Shown: positions 16,482 to 24,564 of the stretch, in pieces
Layout: every line of letters starts with the position of its first letter
Numbering within the stretch: the stretch's first letter is position 1
Assembly: GCA_013360495.1 (NCBI GenBank)
Contig: JABWBM010000033.1
Coordinates: 1-41,376 of the forward strand
DNA length: 41,376 nt
Direction: 5' to 3'
Source: Planctomycetaceae bacterium
GTDB lineage: Bacteria; Planctomycetota; UBA8742; UBA2392; JABWBM01
The notes under the pieces: generated by a model
The model's input: the letters and a program-made list of their open reading frames with translations, nothing else
Told to the model about the DNA's origin: nothing
The model's database searches: none
Program-made: the position numbers and the translations under genes

Positions 16482-17387
16482 TCACTCGTGGATGTACTTG
16501 CCGCCGTTCTGGGCGCACAAGTCTTGAGCGAATGATCCGGCCTTGTCGTTGTTCCCCGCGACAAACACCGTCAATGAACACCCATTGGCTTTCTTGCGCT
16601 TGTACCACTTGGGAAAATCGGCGAGGATCGCCGGGACCTGGCTCTCTCCCCATTCGCCCGCCACATCTCTCGGAAAAGGCGCTCCGTCAGTGTAGAGGAT
16701 GAGCGTTTGAAGATCGTCCGGATAGAGTTCGCAGGCGTCCTTCAACGCCCGCCATGTGGGCGTGCCGAGCCATGTATACTGCTTGATAACGGCCTGAATA
16801 GCCTGTTCGCGCATCTCGTCCGTGCATCGAACCAGCTCGCCCCGGAGCTTGGCGGTGTTCGGCGGCTCGCACGGCTCGATGTTGCCGCCAGCCAGCCAGA
16901 TGATGTCAAAAGAGACGCTCGCATCGACAGTCCTCAAAAAATTGATCAGCGCTGTTTTGACCTTATCGAGGCGTCTCATGCTGCCATGGATATTGCCGTC
17001 CCAATCCTCGCCCGGGCCGGCATCCGGCGATTTCATGGAATCCGACACATCGATGATGAAGATGGCCTTCCCGCCGACCAACTCGCCGTTGAACTTTGAG
17101 TCTCCCTCTTCGTCCTCAAAAATCGGATCGGACGGTTCCGCCGGCGGCTCGCCTTCTTCCGGTGACGGGGATCCCGATCCCGACTGGCCATTGGCTGGCA
17201 CGCGAAGCAAGAGCCTCCCGCTCGGGGCATCGGCGCCACCGTTCGCCACATTACGGATGAGCGTGGGTGTTCCTTCGGATGAGTCTGAGCGTGCCCCCCG
17301 TTCCATTCTCGTGGCGACACCGGAATGAACTCCGAAGAAGCACGCACCGGCGAACACACCGTACAGCAAGAGTCCTTTGGTCTGCAT
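16482..17387 (-). CDS. Secreted von Willebrand factor A-domain protein (copy A)
   Basis: An exported 301-aa protein. The signal peptide (GLLLYGVFAGACFFGVHSG) starts at 17387, preceded by AGGAG about 9 nt upstream. After it comes a conserved DAPSGRLLLRVPA stretch (residues 53-65), an acidic PPAEPSD linker, then a vWA domain with a complete metal site: DVSDS (Asp113, Ser115, Ser117), the Thr in WLGTPTWRAL, and the Asp in LYTDGAP. vWA domains bind proteins through a metal ion. A paralogue of exactly the same length lies at 24565-25470. It sits between an HTH regulator gene (upstream) and an Ig-domain gene (downstream). Confidence 0.85.
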   Translation of the reverse strand: MQTKGLLLYGVFAGACFFGVHSGVATRMERGARSDSSEGTPTLIRNVANGGADAPSGRLLLRVPANGQSGSGSPSPEEGEPPAEPSDPIFEDEEGDSKFNGELVGGKAIFIIDVSDSMKSPDAGPGEDWDGNIHGSMRRLDKVKTALINFLRTVDASVSFDIIWLAGGNIEPCEPPNTAKLRGELVRCTDEMREQAIQAVIKQYTWLGTPTWRALKDACELYPDDLQTLILYTDGAPFPRDVAGEWGESQVPAILADFPKWYKRKKANGCSLTVFVAGNNDKAGSFAQDLCAQNGGKYIHE

Positions 17388-17556
17388 CCAAACTTCTCCT
17401 TTACGCAATCCACAGAATCGTCATGCGCAAAGGATAGCGCACGGCGCATTGCAATGCGGCCGTGGCCGTTGATTCGTTACACATGTGTGTTGGGTGGAAG
17501 CGCGCTCACACCGAACGGTGTAGGATCGATCCTAAATAAAAAATGTGATTCTGACC

Positions 17557-17638
17557 GTCATTCCGGCGAAAGCCGGAATCCAGATACAAGGAGTGATTTG
17601 CGGTAGTCTCTGGATGTCGACTTTCGTCGGCATGACGG
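17557..17638. repeat. REP-like dimeric palindromic repeat
   Basis: GTCATTCCGGCGAAAGCCGG plus AATCCAG (17557-17583) is followed 26 bp later by a diverged inverted copy (CTGGATG to CATGACGG, 17610-17638). The same layout recurs at 36899-36977 and single copies or relatives at 30751-30777, 27261-27282 and 39347-39445. It lies in the gap between the HTH gene and the vWA gene. Palindromes GATCGGTgtgATACCGATC (17660-17678) and ACACCGaaCGGTGT (17508-17521) also lie in this gap. Confidence 0.7.
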
Positions 17639-17677
17639 ACACAATCCATTGACCGATTAGGATCGGTGTGATACCGA

Positions 17678-19210
17678 TCATTGCCGCCAACGCTCGAAGC
17701 ACAGGTAGCCGGCGTCGTAATGGTCGCGGAAGAACGCCTCCGCTTCTTGTCGCGCGGGCTTGCCCGATGCCTTCAATGACGCCGGAGGAGCGTGAAGAAC
17801 ATTGCTGTAATGCGAGGCGCGCATAGGAATACCCAAACCCAGCTTGTCGTCAAACGCGTCAAAGAGCTCGATTTCCCGTTTCAGTGACGACGCCTGTTCC
17901 GCGTGTTCAAGCACGCGGGTTAACTTTGTCCTGCAAATGGCGCACATGAGCAGCCAGCGCGGAGTTCTCGATTCCGGCTCATAGACACCGGCGCAGTAAG
18001 CATCGAATTTCTTGAGGCTCGTTCGATCCTTCCTGTGGGCGCAAAGCAGAAAATCGAGCAGCGCGATCAACACGGGCGTATCGATACGGGCAGGGCTTTG
18101 TTCACTATCCTTTAGCGCTTTGTGGGCGAGCGCCCATGCTTCTGGATCGTCAAGCATGATCGCGTGGGCGGCCATCACACTGTCACGCCACGAATGCTTG
18201 ATGGGAATGGCCAACGCCTGCTTGAAAGTGAGCGCGCCAGACCACATCTGCGCTCGTATCAGCGCGACTCGCATTTCGCCCCGCTCGCTAACGGGAAGAC
18301 GCGGGATATAACGCAGATGAGTGGACATCCCCTTGAGAAGTTGCCCGAGTTCGGTTTCGAACGTTCCACGCACGCAAAGCAAATTGAGATACCCGGCATC
18401 GTCGTCTCTTTGCGGCCCGATCAATTCGAGCAGAGAACAGCACATGCGGTAGCCTTCGCTGAGGGATCCATGATGCCGCAGAGTATTGACCAGGCTCCTG
18501 CAACGGTTCAGGAATTCCGGCGATTGCGCGCCTTCGCCCCCCACGGAACGAAGGAATGCCTCTCTTGCGTACTCGACCGCTTGGCCGGGGTTCCCCTGTT
18601 TCGCATAGAGCCACGCCTTAAGATGCAACAACTCTGTCTTAAGAGACTCGCTTTCTGACAGCCGGGATACTTGCTCGGCCGCGGCGCACGTGCTCGCCGC
18701 CTGATCGTAATTTCCGCCGGAGAGCGCCTGACGCAAGTCTTCGAGCAGCTTCCGATAAATGCCGTCGCTCTGCGCGCTCATCTCCTGCTTGAGGTGTTCG
18801 TATTGAACGAGGGCGTCGTTCAGTTCGCGCAGCGTTTTGAGGTGATGCTTGCCCGCTAACGCCCCGAGCCGCATCTTCGTCACGGCACCCATCGCCTTGA
18901 CGAGCTCGAGGAGACCGCCGGCCATGGCCGACGTATCGCTCGTCACATCGGAGAGGTAAGGCGTTCCCTCCCCCGCCACGAGCCACGCGGGATTGACGCC
19001 CATGCCTCGCACGATTTTGGCAATCGCTGAACCGGGAATACGCACGCCCTGGAGATAGCGCGCGATGTTCTGCTGCGCGATGCCTGTTTTGCGGGCGACC
19101 TCCGATGGCGAGTTGTGCGACACGATCAGCTTGAGGCGCTCCTGCAATGCCCGGTCGTCTGAATCCGCATCGGTGTGGGTAGCTCGTGACATAGACAAGG
19201 ATGATAACAC
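17678..19210 (-). CDS. XRE/CI-type HTH protein with helical TPR-like C-terminus (copy A)
   Basis: A 510-aa protein. Residues about 20-85 are a phage-repressor-like HTH (SPSEVARKTGIAQQNIARYL, then GVNPAWLVAGEGTPYL). The remaining roughly 400 residues are helical with TPR-like pairs, such as LKTELLHLKAWLYAKQGNPGQAVEYAREAF. It probably binds DNA as a regulator whose C-terminal solenoid senses a ligand or partner. The closest relative in view is the paralogue at 25659-27170. The frame opens with a GTG at 19210; ATG at 19192 is an alternative and neither has a clear ribosome site. It is transcribed away from the secreted pair at 19515 and towards the vWA and Ig genes. Confidence 0.8.
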   Translation of the reverse strand: MLSSLSMSRATHTDADSDDRALQERLKLIVSHNSPSEVARKTGIAQQNIARYLQGVRIPGSAIAKIVRGMGVNPAWLVAGEGTPYLSDVTSDTSAMAGGLLELVKAMGAVTKMRLGALAGKHHLKTLRELNDALVQYEHLKQEMSAQSDGIYRKLLEDLRQALSGGNYDQAASTCAAAEQVSRLSESESLKTELLHLKAWLYAKQGNPGQAVEYAREAFLRSVGGEGAQSPEFLNRCRSLVNTLRHHGSLSEGYRMCCSLLELIGPQRDDDAGYLNLLCVRGTFETELGQLLKGMSTHLRYIPRLPVSERGEMRVALIRAQMWSGALTFKQALAIPIKHSWRDSVMAAHAIMLDDPEAWALAHKALKDSEQSPARIDTPVLIALLDFLLCAHRKDRTSLKKFDAYCAGVYEPESRTPRWLLMCAICRTKLTRVLEHAEQASSLKREIELFDAFDDKLGLGIPMRASHYSNVLHAPPASLKASGKPARQEAEAFFRDHYDAGYLCFERWRQ

Positions 19211-19514
19211 GGATATGTGTAGTGAGTAGGGCGCCCATCAGGTGGACCGGACAGTACGGATCCTGGCGCCTTGCCAGCGGTCACCAGTCCCGCGCGGCAA
19301 AATTCTCGCGCTCGTAACGTTCCGGTTGCAGATGTCGCGTGTTGTAGCATATCCGTTACAGCGAAGGTCGAGTAACCGCAGAGTTACATGGGATGGGGCG
19401 CGCGTCCGCCATTGGCGAGCGCTCTTCGGTACACTTCGCGCGCCGGCAACAAGTGGCGCTGACGCAGGCAAGCGATGGCGCATTCAGTCAACAAACCAAG
19501 AAAAGGAATCACGT
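19211..19514. other. Divergent intergenic region between HTH gene A and the secreted pair
   Basis: This 304-bp gap should hold the promoters of both neighbours. It contains several GTAAC/GTTAC words in both orientations (about 19313-19386) that could be regulator sites. No consensus -35/-10 pair stands out and no gene is seen. Confidence 0.35.
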
Positions 19515-19946
19515 ATGGAATTTGCGAAGCGTGTGATGACGATGGTGGCTGTCGCGCTCGTCGCGTCGGCTGTAATGCTTGGGCTTGGGGCAAGCTCCCC
19601 GGCCGTGAACGCTCAAACGCAACCGGGCGGCGGCGGTAGCGGGATGTACAAGGGGCGCAACGCTCAAGGCATCATCCAGGCCGGTCCCGGCGCAGGCTCG
19701 AAGGTGTATTTTCAGTTCCGCCAGTATCTCAACGGCTGCGAACTGGACATGACCGTGGTGTACAACGGCAAGAACATCAAGCTTCCCACGCAGTTCACCA
19801 CGAACCGCACCAGCACCGCTCTCCCCTATAAGGAATTCTGGTACTTCGATCCGGTGACGGGCACGGACCTCGATACCACACGCGGCCTCGGCGTGTATCA
19901 GACCGTCAACATCGGAACGATGTCGTTCCTGGTTGAAGTTCCCTAA
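19515..19946 (+). CDS. Small secreted protein, tandem paralogue 1
   Basis: A 143-aa exported protein of unknown function. The ATG at 19515 follows AAAAGGA and opens a signal peptide (MVAVALVASAVMLGLGASSPAVNAQ, probably cut after an A-x-A site). The mature part is beta-rich and contains FWYFDPVTGTDLDTTR near its end, shared in form with the next gene's FRFFDVVTGTNIDTTR; both end in an IGT strand. A strong terminator follows, so it is transcribed alone or as the first of a pair. The longer frame from 19242 lacks a ribosome site. Confidence 0.8.
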   Translation: MEFAKRVMTMVAVALVASAVMLGLGASSPAVNAQTQPGGGGSGMYKGRNAQGIIQAGPGAGSKVYFQFRQYLNGCELDMTVVYNGKNIKLPTQFTTNRTSTALPYKEFWYFDPVTGTDLDTTRGLGVYQTVNIGTMSFLVEVP

Positions 19947-19981
19947 TTGAGGGGAACGCGAAAGGTTCTCACATCCCCTTC

Positions 19982-20018
19982 CAGCGCGCGTGACGGCCCA
20001 CGACCGTCACGCGCGCTG
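19982..20018 (+). terminator. Strong intrinsic terminator
   Basis: A perfect 15-bp stem (CAGCGCGCGTGACGG with its complement) around a 7-nt loop is followed by CGTTT. It lies 35 nt after the first secreted-protein stop. Confidence 0.8.
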
Positions 20019-20210
20019 CGTTTAACCGGAGCAGATGGCACCCGTCTGGTTGTAACACAATCGTTCCTGAGATATTGCGTTGTCACCGATCCGCTAAGCT
20101 ATCTGCCGCTCGCTCCCCTTTTGTCTGACTTCGATCACTACACTTCGCCCTGTGGGTGGACGCATGGGGCGTCGACCGATTCTTCAAGATCCGTTGGACA
20201 AAGGATGGTT

Positions 20211-20648
20211 ATGAAAGTGATGAAGTCATTGGCGATGGTGATGGTTATGGCGTTGACGCTCGGCGCGGCGTGCCTGACCGATTCGAGCACGGTCAACGCT
20301 GGTATCTGCACGGGCCATCAGGGGCAGAAGCTTCTCAGCTCCGGGCGCAGGGCTGTCGGAACGGTCGTCAACGCCCCGAACAACGCATACATCGGCGCGA
20401 CAGTGTATATGTTCTATTCCAAGTACAGCGGCATGATCGCCGAGTCCGTTTTGTCGTCGTATCTGGTGACAAGCACGCAAGTCATCCGCTTGCCGGACCT
20501 CTGCACCTATGATGGAGCCCCGCTGACGAGGCCGGATTTCCGCTTTTTCGACGTCGTCACCGGAACGAACATCGATACCACCCGCCCGGCGAACCAGGAC
20601 CAGTACCTCGGCTTCGGGATCGGCACGCTCACGCTGAACATCGCGTAA
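20211..20648 (+). CDS. Small secreted protein, tandem paralogue 2
   Basis: A 145-aa exported protein. The start at 20211 follows AAAGGA by 5 nt and opens a signal peptide (SLAMVMVMALTLGAACL, cut probably near TVNA). Two Cys remain in the mature part (GICTGH and DLCTYD), unlike the single Cys of its neighbour. The C-terminal FRFFDVVTGTNIDTTR and IGTLTLNIA mark it as a paralogue of the preceding secreted protein. The function is unknown; the small all-beta form suits a surface or matrix protein. Confidence 0.8.
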   Translation: MKVMKSLAMVMVMALTLGAACLTDSSTVNAGICTGHQGQKLLSSGRRAVGTVVNAPNNAYIGATVYMFYSKYSGMIAESVLSSYLVTSTQVIRLPDLCTYDGAPLTRPDFRFFDVVTGTNIDTTRPANQDQYLGFGIGTLTLNIA

Positions 20649-20676
20649 GAGTGTCGCCATTACCGACCCAATAACC

Positions 20677-20718
20677 ACACGCGGGGCGCGAGGCCGATGA
20701 GGCGCGCGTCCCGCGTGT
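20677..20718. terminator. Hairpin between convergent genes
   Basis: ACACGCGGG and CCCGCGTGT pair over 9 bp with further GC pairing inside. It lies between the secreted-protein gene and the convergent P-loop gene and could serve both strands, although T-runs are short. Confidence 0.55.
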
Positions 20719-20761
20719 TGGCGTCGTGTATGCGTGATCGAAGCTCTCTCCGGAATGCGCC

Positions 20762-21274
20762 TTACGCGACAGATGCGAGAAATGTCCGTGCCGTGGCATG
20801 GGAGCTAAGTCTTATGACACTCTTGCCGAGGCCATACTCTTCGACAGCGAATTCGATCAGCGGGCGGCTATGACGGGAATAGCCCCAGACCCAGCGTATG
20901 AACGCGAAATCCATTTTGTCGGGGCAGCCGCGCGGCCCGTCGGGGCGAACCTGCCCTTTGCTGTATGACCAGCGCTTGAGAACGTTCCAGAGACAGCGCG
21001 CCAGCGGGATATCGAGCACGATAATCGTATCGGCTTGTGGCAAACGCAGATCAAGAGTGTTGAAGTAATTCCCCTCGCACACCCAGCCGTCCCGCGCGTC
21101 GGCGAGAGCGCGGCGCTGCTTGTCGGCGAATTCTTCGCGGCAGCTCATTCTCCAGTCAGGGTTCCAGAACAATTGGTCAAGGTGAATGACGGGCAAAGCG
21201 AGCTTCGCGCCAAGCCCGCGCGCGAGTGTGGACTTGCCTGAGCCGGAGTTACCGAATATGACGACGCGTCGCAT
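20762..21274 (-). CDS. P-loop kinase-like protein (FlaR/adenylate-kinase-like)
   Basis: A 170-aa P-loop protein. Walker A is GNSGSGKST near the N-terminus, followed by PVIHLDQLFWNPDW, and later CEGNYFNTLDLRLPQADTIIVLDIP and an arginine-rich lid-like region (RWSYSKGQVRPDGPRGCPDKMDF). This arrangement matches small proteins annotated as topology-modulation (FlaR) or adenylate-kinase-like. The true substrate is uncertain. It lies 16 nt downstream of the PEP-mutase-like gene's stop, on the same strand. Confidence 0.8.
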   Translation of the reverse strand: MRRVVIFGNSGSGKSTLARGLGAKLALPVIHLDQLFWNPDWRMSCREEFADKQRRALADARDGWVCEGNYFNTLDLRLPQADTIIVLDIPLARCLWNVLKRWSYSKGQVRPDGPRGCPDKMDFAFIRWVWGYSRHSRPLIEFAVEEYGLGKSVIRLSSHATARTFLASVA

Positions 21275-21290
21275 GAGAATACTGAGGCCT

Positions 21291-22955
21291 CTATGCTTTC
21301 ACTTCGGCCCAGGCGCGCTGATAGTCCTCGAAGGTATCGACCTCCATCCAGCCCTTGTAGATGCCGACGCTCGACACAGGCGCCTCGCGGGCGATCAATT
21401 CCTGCAGCATGTCCGTGAGCGAGGCGTGCTTGAGGTCTTTCGATTCATGCAGGGGCTTGCCGGCGCTCTTGCCCACGAGCTGGTCGTAGGCTTTGACGAG
21501 GGCCGCGCTTCCCTCGGGGCTGAGCATCAGCATGCCGATGAACTCGCTCGTCGCCTTCTTCGCATCGATCTTGGAGCCGATCTTCGTGACGGTGGAGGGG
21601 ACGTCTTCAGTAAGGTAGCGGTGCGTGCTGGCCTTTGGCGCGTCCTCCTCGACGATCAGGTCGGGCTTCTTGCCCGCGCGCTTCGTCGAATCGCGCCACG
21701 AGCGGTCGGCGACGACCGTGATATCCCCCGGGCTGTGCAGCAGCTTCTCGAGGATGCCGCGGTCGAAGAGGATGTCGCCGTAGAGCACGAGCACCCGGCC
21801 CTTCAGCTCGGTCTTGGCGGCCATGAGCGAGGCAAGCTCACCGCTATCGTCGTAGTCGTCGTTCTCATAGTAGCGCACGTTGGGGACGGCGACGGCGTCC
21901 TTCTTGTAGCCGCGCACCACGGCGATGTGCTTGATGTTGCAGGCGTTGAGCGCTTCGATCTGGCGCTCGAGGATGGTCTTGCCTTTGATGTCGAGCATGG
22001 TGCGGGGTTTGTCCTCGGTGAGCGCACCCATGTCGCGCTCAGGCCCCGCAGCAAGGATGATCGCCGTGATCTGCTCGCCATCGGGCGGCATGTAGGCTTT
22101 CTCGTTGGCGCTCATCTCCGGCTCGCCCACGAGGCGGTAGACTTCCTTTAAAGGAACGATGCGGTCTTCCACCGCGCCGACGTAGCCCTTCTCGCGGATG
22201 GTCTTGAGCGTGCCCTGCATTGCCTTGACGGCGGCGCGCAGGCCGTGGTTGGCGACGATCACCATCTTGTAGCCGCCCTCGTAGAGCTGGCTGACGGTCG
22301 CTTCCTTATAGATGGTGGGGACACAGACGAGCGGGGTTTTACGCTTCCAGCGCTTGGCGAATTCCAGCACTTCGTCGGGTTTGTCGGACTTGGAGTGGAT
22401 CAGGCACATGTCGGCGCCGGCATCGGCGTAGGCATTCGCGCGTTTAAGGGCTTCTTCCATGCCCCAGCCCGCGATCAGCGCTTCGGTGCGGGCAATGACG
22501 ACGAAGTCCTTCGAGCGTTGCGCGTCCTTGGCGGCGCGAACCTTGCCGGCGTGCTCTTCTACTGAGGAGAGCTCGCGCTTGACGCCGACGTAGAAGCTGC
22601 AGCGTTTGGGGAAGACGTTGTCTTCCATGCAGATGGCGGCGATGCCCGCCGCTTCGTACTCCTGCACCGTGCGGATGACGTTGATGGCGTTGCCAAAGCC
22701 GTTGTCGCAGTCGGCGACGACAGGAATGGTACTCGAGTTGTTCATCGCCTTGGCGACGGTGACGTTCTCGGCCATGGTGAGGATGTTGGCGTCGGGGATG
22801 GCGAAGGAAGCGCTGATCTCGAAGCCGCTGGCCCAGATGCCGTCAAAGCCGGCTTCCTCGACGAGCTTCGCGGAGAGGCCGTTGTGAGCGCCGGCGATGA
22901 CGATCGGTTCCTTGCGGGCCATCAACTGGCGAAACTTGGCGGCTTTATCGTTCAT
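21291..22955 (-). CDS. PEP-mutase/isocitrate-lyase family protein fused to a nucleotidyltransferase
   Basis: A 554-aa fusion. Residues 1-290 are a PEP mutase-type barrel (AHNGLSAKLVEEAGFDGIWASG, metal Asp82 and Asp84 in DCDNGFG). The C-terminal 240 residues are a sugar-phosphate-type NTP transferase (ITAIILAAGPERDMGALTEDKPRTML; LVLYGDILFD). True PEP mutases carry EDK-X5-NS; here the site reads EDNVFPKRCS, with Cys119 at the place of the isocitrate-lyase catalytic Cys. The reaction is therefore uncertain, although a phosphonate role (PEP mutase plus CMP transfer) remains possible. No decarboxylase or transaminase for phosphonates is near. The start at 22955 follows GGAG by 9 nt. Confidence 0.75.
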   Translation of the reverse strand: MNDKAAKFRQLMARKEPIVIAGAHNGLSAKLVEEAGFDGIWASGFEISASFAIPDANILTMAENVTVAKAMNNSSTIPVVADCDNGFGNAINVIRTVQEYEAAGIAAICMEDNVFPKRCSFYVGVKRELSSVEEHAGKVRAAKDAQRSKDFVVIARTEALIAGWGMEEALKRANAYADAGADMCLIHSKSDKPDEVLEFAKRWKRKTPLVCVPTIYKEATVSQLYEGGYKMVIVANHGLRAAVKAMQGTLKTIREKGYVGAVEDRIVPLKEVYRLVGEPEMSANEKAYMPPDGEQITAIILAAGPERDMGALTEDKPRTMLDIKGKTILERQIEALNACNIKHIAVVRGYKKDAVAVPNVRYYENDDYDDSGELASLMAAKTELKGRVLVLYGDILFDRGILEKLLHSPGDITVVADRSWRDSTKRAGKKPDLIVEEDAPKASTHRYLTEDVPSTVTKIGSKIDAKKATSEFIGMLMLSPEGSAALVKAYDQLVGKSAGKPLHESKDLKHASLTDMLQELIAREAPVSSVGIYKGWMEVDTFEDYQRAWAEVKA

Positions 22956-23098
22956 GGGATCGGTCTCCGGCGGGGTGATGATGGCTTTCGAATGCGCGTT
23001 TCGATTGTGCCAGCACCTCCCCACGCGTCAAGGCGCGCTTGCGTGATCACGAAGATATACACCTCAGGAGCGCGGAGGACGCCAAAGGAAGATTTTTT

Positions 23099-23269
23099 AG
23101 CCGCAGATGAACGCGAATGAACGCAGATAAGGAATTTCATCACGAAATTTCGAAAGAATGAAAACACGAAAAAAGACATGCCGACACCACTTTAGCATTA
23201 TCTTGTCTTTTCCGTCGTTTCCCATTTCGTGCTTTCATAGTTCTCTTTATCCGCGTTCATCTGCGGCCA
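23099..23269. repeat. Imperfect long inverted repeat (rRNA-spacer-like dispersed repeat type)
   Basis: AGCCGCAGATGAACGCG (from 23099) is matched by an inverted copy ending CGCGTTCATCTGCGGCC (to 23269). Inner arms ATGAAAACACGAA (23159-23171) and TTCGTGCTTTCAT (23226-23238) also pair with one mismatch. The 22956-23319 gap otherwise contains no gene. It probably is a decayed mobile or dispersed repeat. Confidence 0.6.
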
Positions 23270-23319
23270 AACTTCTTTCTCCGCCTCTCCGCGGATGAAT
23301 CATCCGGACGTATTTGTAT

Positions 23320-24021
23320 TCATCGCTCCTCGCCGCCGAGCTTGTTCATCAGGTCGCGGGCGAGCTTGCTTCGCGATTGAAAGGGGTAGTATGGATAGAT
23401 GAGCCGCCAGTGCGTGCGCGAGCGCGCGTCCTCGCGCTCGGTTGCGTAGCGATCTGGCGTCGGATGTTCGTGTCTCGGAATTGTCTCGTCGCGCACGCGG
23501 ATGTACGGAGAGTCCATCGTGTTGTCACGCGGCGGATCGATTTCCTGAACAAATAAAAAATCTTCGTCGTAGTGCTTGCCGTCGACTTCGATGCGCGCGC
23601 GGACCTTGCGCGCGGGTTTTCCGCGTTTGGGAAAAACGTAATCGGAGGTCGCGCCGGGATTTTCGTACTCGGGCTTGTACGCTTCCTCGCCGGTCACTTT
23701 CACATCGCGGAAGTAGAACATCTCGCGCACGTCTTCCCACGCGACGAGAATTTTCGTCTCGTACTTCGCGAGCGTCTCTTCGCTGAGCGTGAACAGGAAG
23801 GCGTCGACATCGTCGCCCGCAAACGCTGATTCCATATGGCGTACGGCGGTTTCGGGTGTGTCGAGTGTGACGCGCGCGCCGTTCGGAATCGCGCATGAAA
23901 CGAGCGCGAGCACGACGAGTGGAAAAGATTTTAGCAGAAGTATTTTGCGCCATGCACCGATAGGGCGGACGAGTCGCTCCCCTTTGGCGCGATGAACAAA
24001 TCGTTTCGAATTCGCTCGCAT
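23320..24021 (-). CDS. Predicted lipoprotein of unknown function
   Basis: A 233-aa protein whose N-terminus has a basic stretch, a hydrophobic core (ILLLKSFPLVVLALVSC) and a lipobox-like LVSC, suggesting a lipid-anchored envelope protein. The mature part begins near AIPNGARVTLDTPETAVRHMESAFAGDD, a pattern seen in proteins with SnoaL/NTF2-like folds, then mixed alpha/beta with many charged residues. No family is assigned. The long basic N-terminus before the signal core suggests the true start may be later, but no other Met is available. A LacI-like palindrome lies just upstream. Confidence 0.65.
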   Translation of the reverse strand: MRANSKRFVHRAKGERLVRPIGAWRKILLLKSFPLVVLALVSCAIPNGARVTLDTPETAVRHMESAFAGDDVDAFLFTLSEETLAKYETKILVAWEDVREMFYFRDVKVTGEEAYKPEYENPGATSDYVFPKRGKPARKVRARIEVDGKHYDEDFLFVQEIDPPRDNTMDSPYIRVRDETIPRHEHPTPDRYATEREDARSRTHWRLIYPYYPFQSRSKLARDLMNKLGGEER

Positions 24022-24041
24022 GGTCTTGACTTTCGCAGTGA

Positions 24042-24059
24042 ATCGAAAACGTTTTCGAT
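24042..24059. promoter_or_regulatory. Perfect 18-bp palindrome, LacI-family-like operator
   Basis: ATCGAAAACGTTTTCGAT is a perfect palindrome with a central CpG flanked by A and T runs, the form of LacI/PurR-family operators. It lies 20 bp upstream of the lipoprotein start and about 75 bp before the divergent lysine-rich minigene promoter. No LacI-type gene is in the window. Confidence 0.5.
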
Positions 24060-24134
24060 GCGTGACAGGTTAAGTCAACATGATCGCGGATGACAGTGTT
24101 GACTCGACAAGTGAATGATTTTTTTGAAAACGCA

Positions 24135-24163
24135 TTGACCGTTCGCTTGCGAATGGAAATAAT
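24135..24163 (+). promoter_or_regulatory. Sigma-70 promoter of the lysine-rich minigene
   Basis: TTGACC (-35, 24135-24140) and AATAAT (-10, 24158-24163) are 17 bp apart, five of six matches each. The start would be near 24170, giving a leader of about 60 nt. Confidence 0.65.
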
Positions 24164-24230
24164 GTCGTCCGTTGTGTGTGAGGGTGATGTTCCCCTCAAA
24201 CTTTTTTGTCTCGTACCGCAGGAGGTTGTT

Positions 24231-24293
24231 ATGGCTAAGAAGAAAGCAAAGAAGAAGGGCGGCAAGAAGAAGGCGGCTAAGAAGAAGCGCTAG
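24231..24293 (+). CDS. 20-residue lysine-rich micropeptide
   Basis: A complete minigene: good promoter upstream, AGGAGG 5 nt before the ATG, a 20-codon frame and a clean terminator 27 nt after the stop. Twelve residues are Lys, one is Arg, and the rest are Ala, Gly and Met, arranged as KKK blocks separated by A or GG. This resembles the basic tails of histone-H1-like proteins but is the whole product. It may bind nucleic acid. An in-frame extension to 24090 has no ribosome site and is unlikely to be translated. Confidence 0.7.
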   Translation: MAKKKAKKKGGKKKAAKKKR

Positions 24294-24320
24294 TCCTTCC
24301 CGGATTTTGTCCGCCAGAGG

Positions 24321-24352
24321 CAACCCCGCGCATTTCGCGGGGTTGTTTCATT
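24321..24352 (+). terminator. Intrinsic terminator of the lysine-rich minigene
   Basis: CAACCCCGCG and CGCGGGGTTG form a perfect 10-bp stem around CATTT, followed by TTTCATT. The remaining gap to 24564 shows no gene. Confidence 0.8.
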
Positions 24353-24564
24353 GAGCTTGCTTCACTATAGAAGCGATCATCCGCGCACGCCGCCGGATAT
24401 GCCCGGCCAATCGATATTAAACGAACATCGCGGCGACACGTCAGGCTGCCGCCGCGATGCGCAATTCCGATCGTTTTCATGGTACGTCCTCTTCGTCTTC
24501 TTGAACCATATATCGAACGAAGCCACGCGCTTCGATCATTCATGTATTGTCAGGCAAGGGTGCG

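Noticed and set aside
21291-22955. A phosphonate biosynthesis operon
   Set aside because: No phosphonopyruvate decarboxylase, transaminase or related gene is adjacent, and the PEP mutase signature is incomplete.
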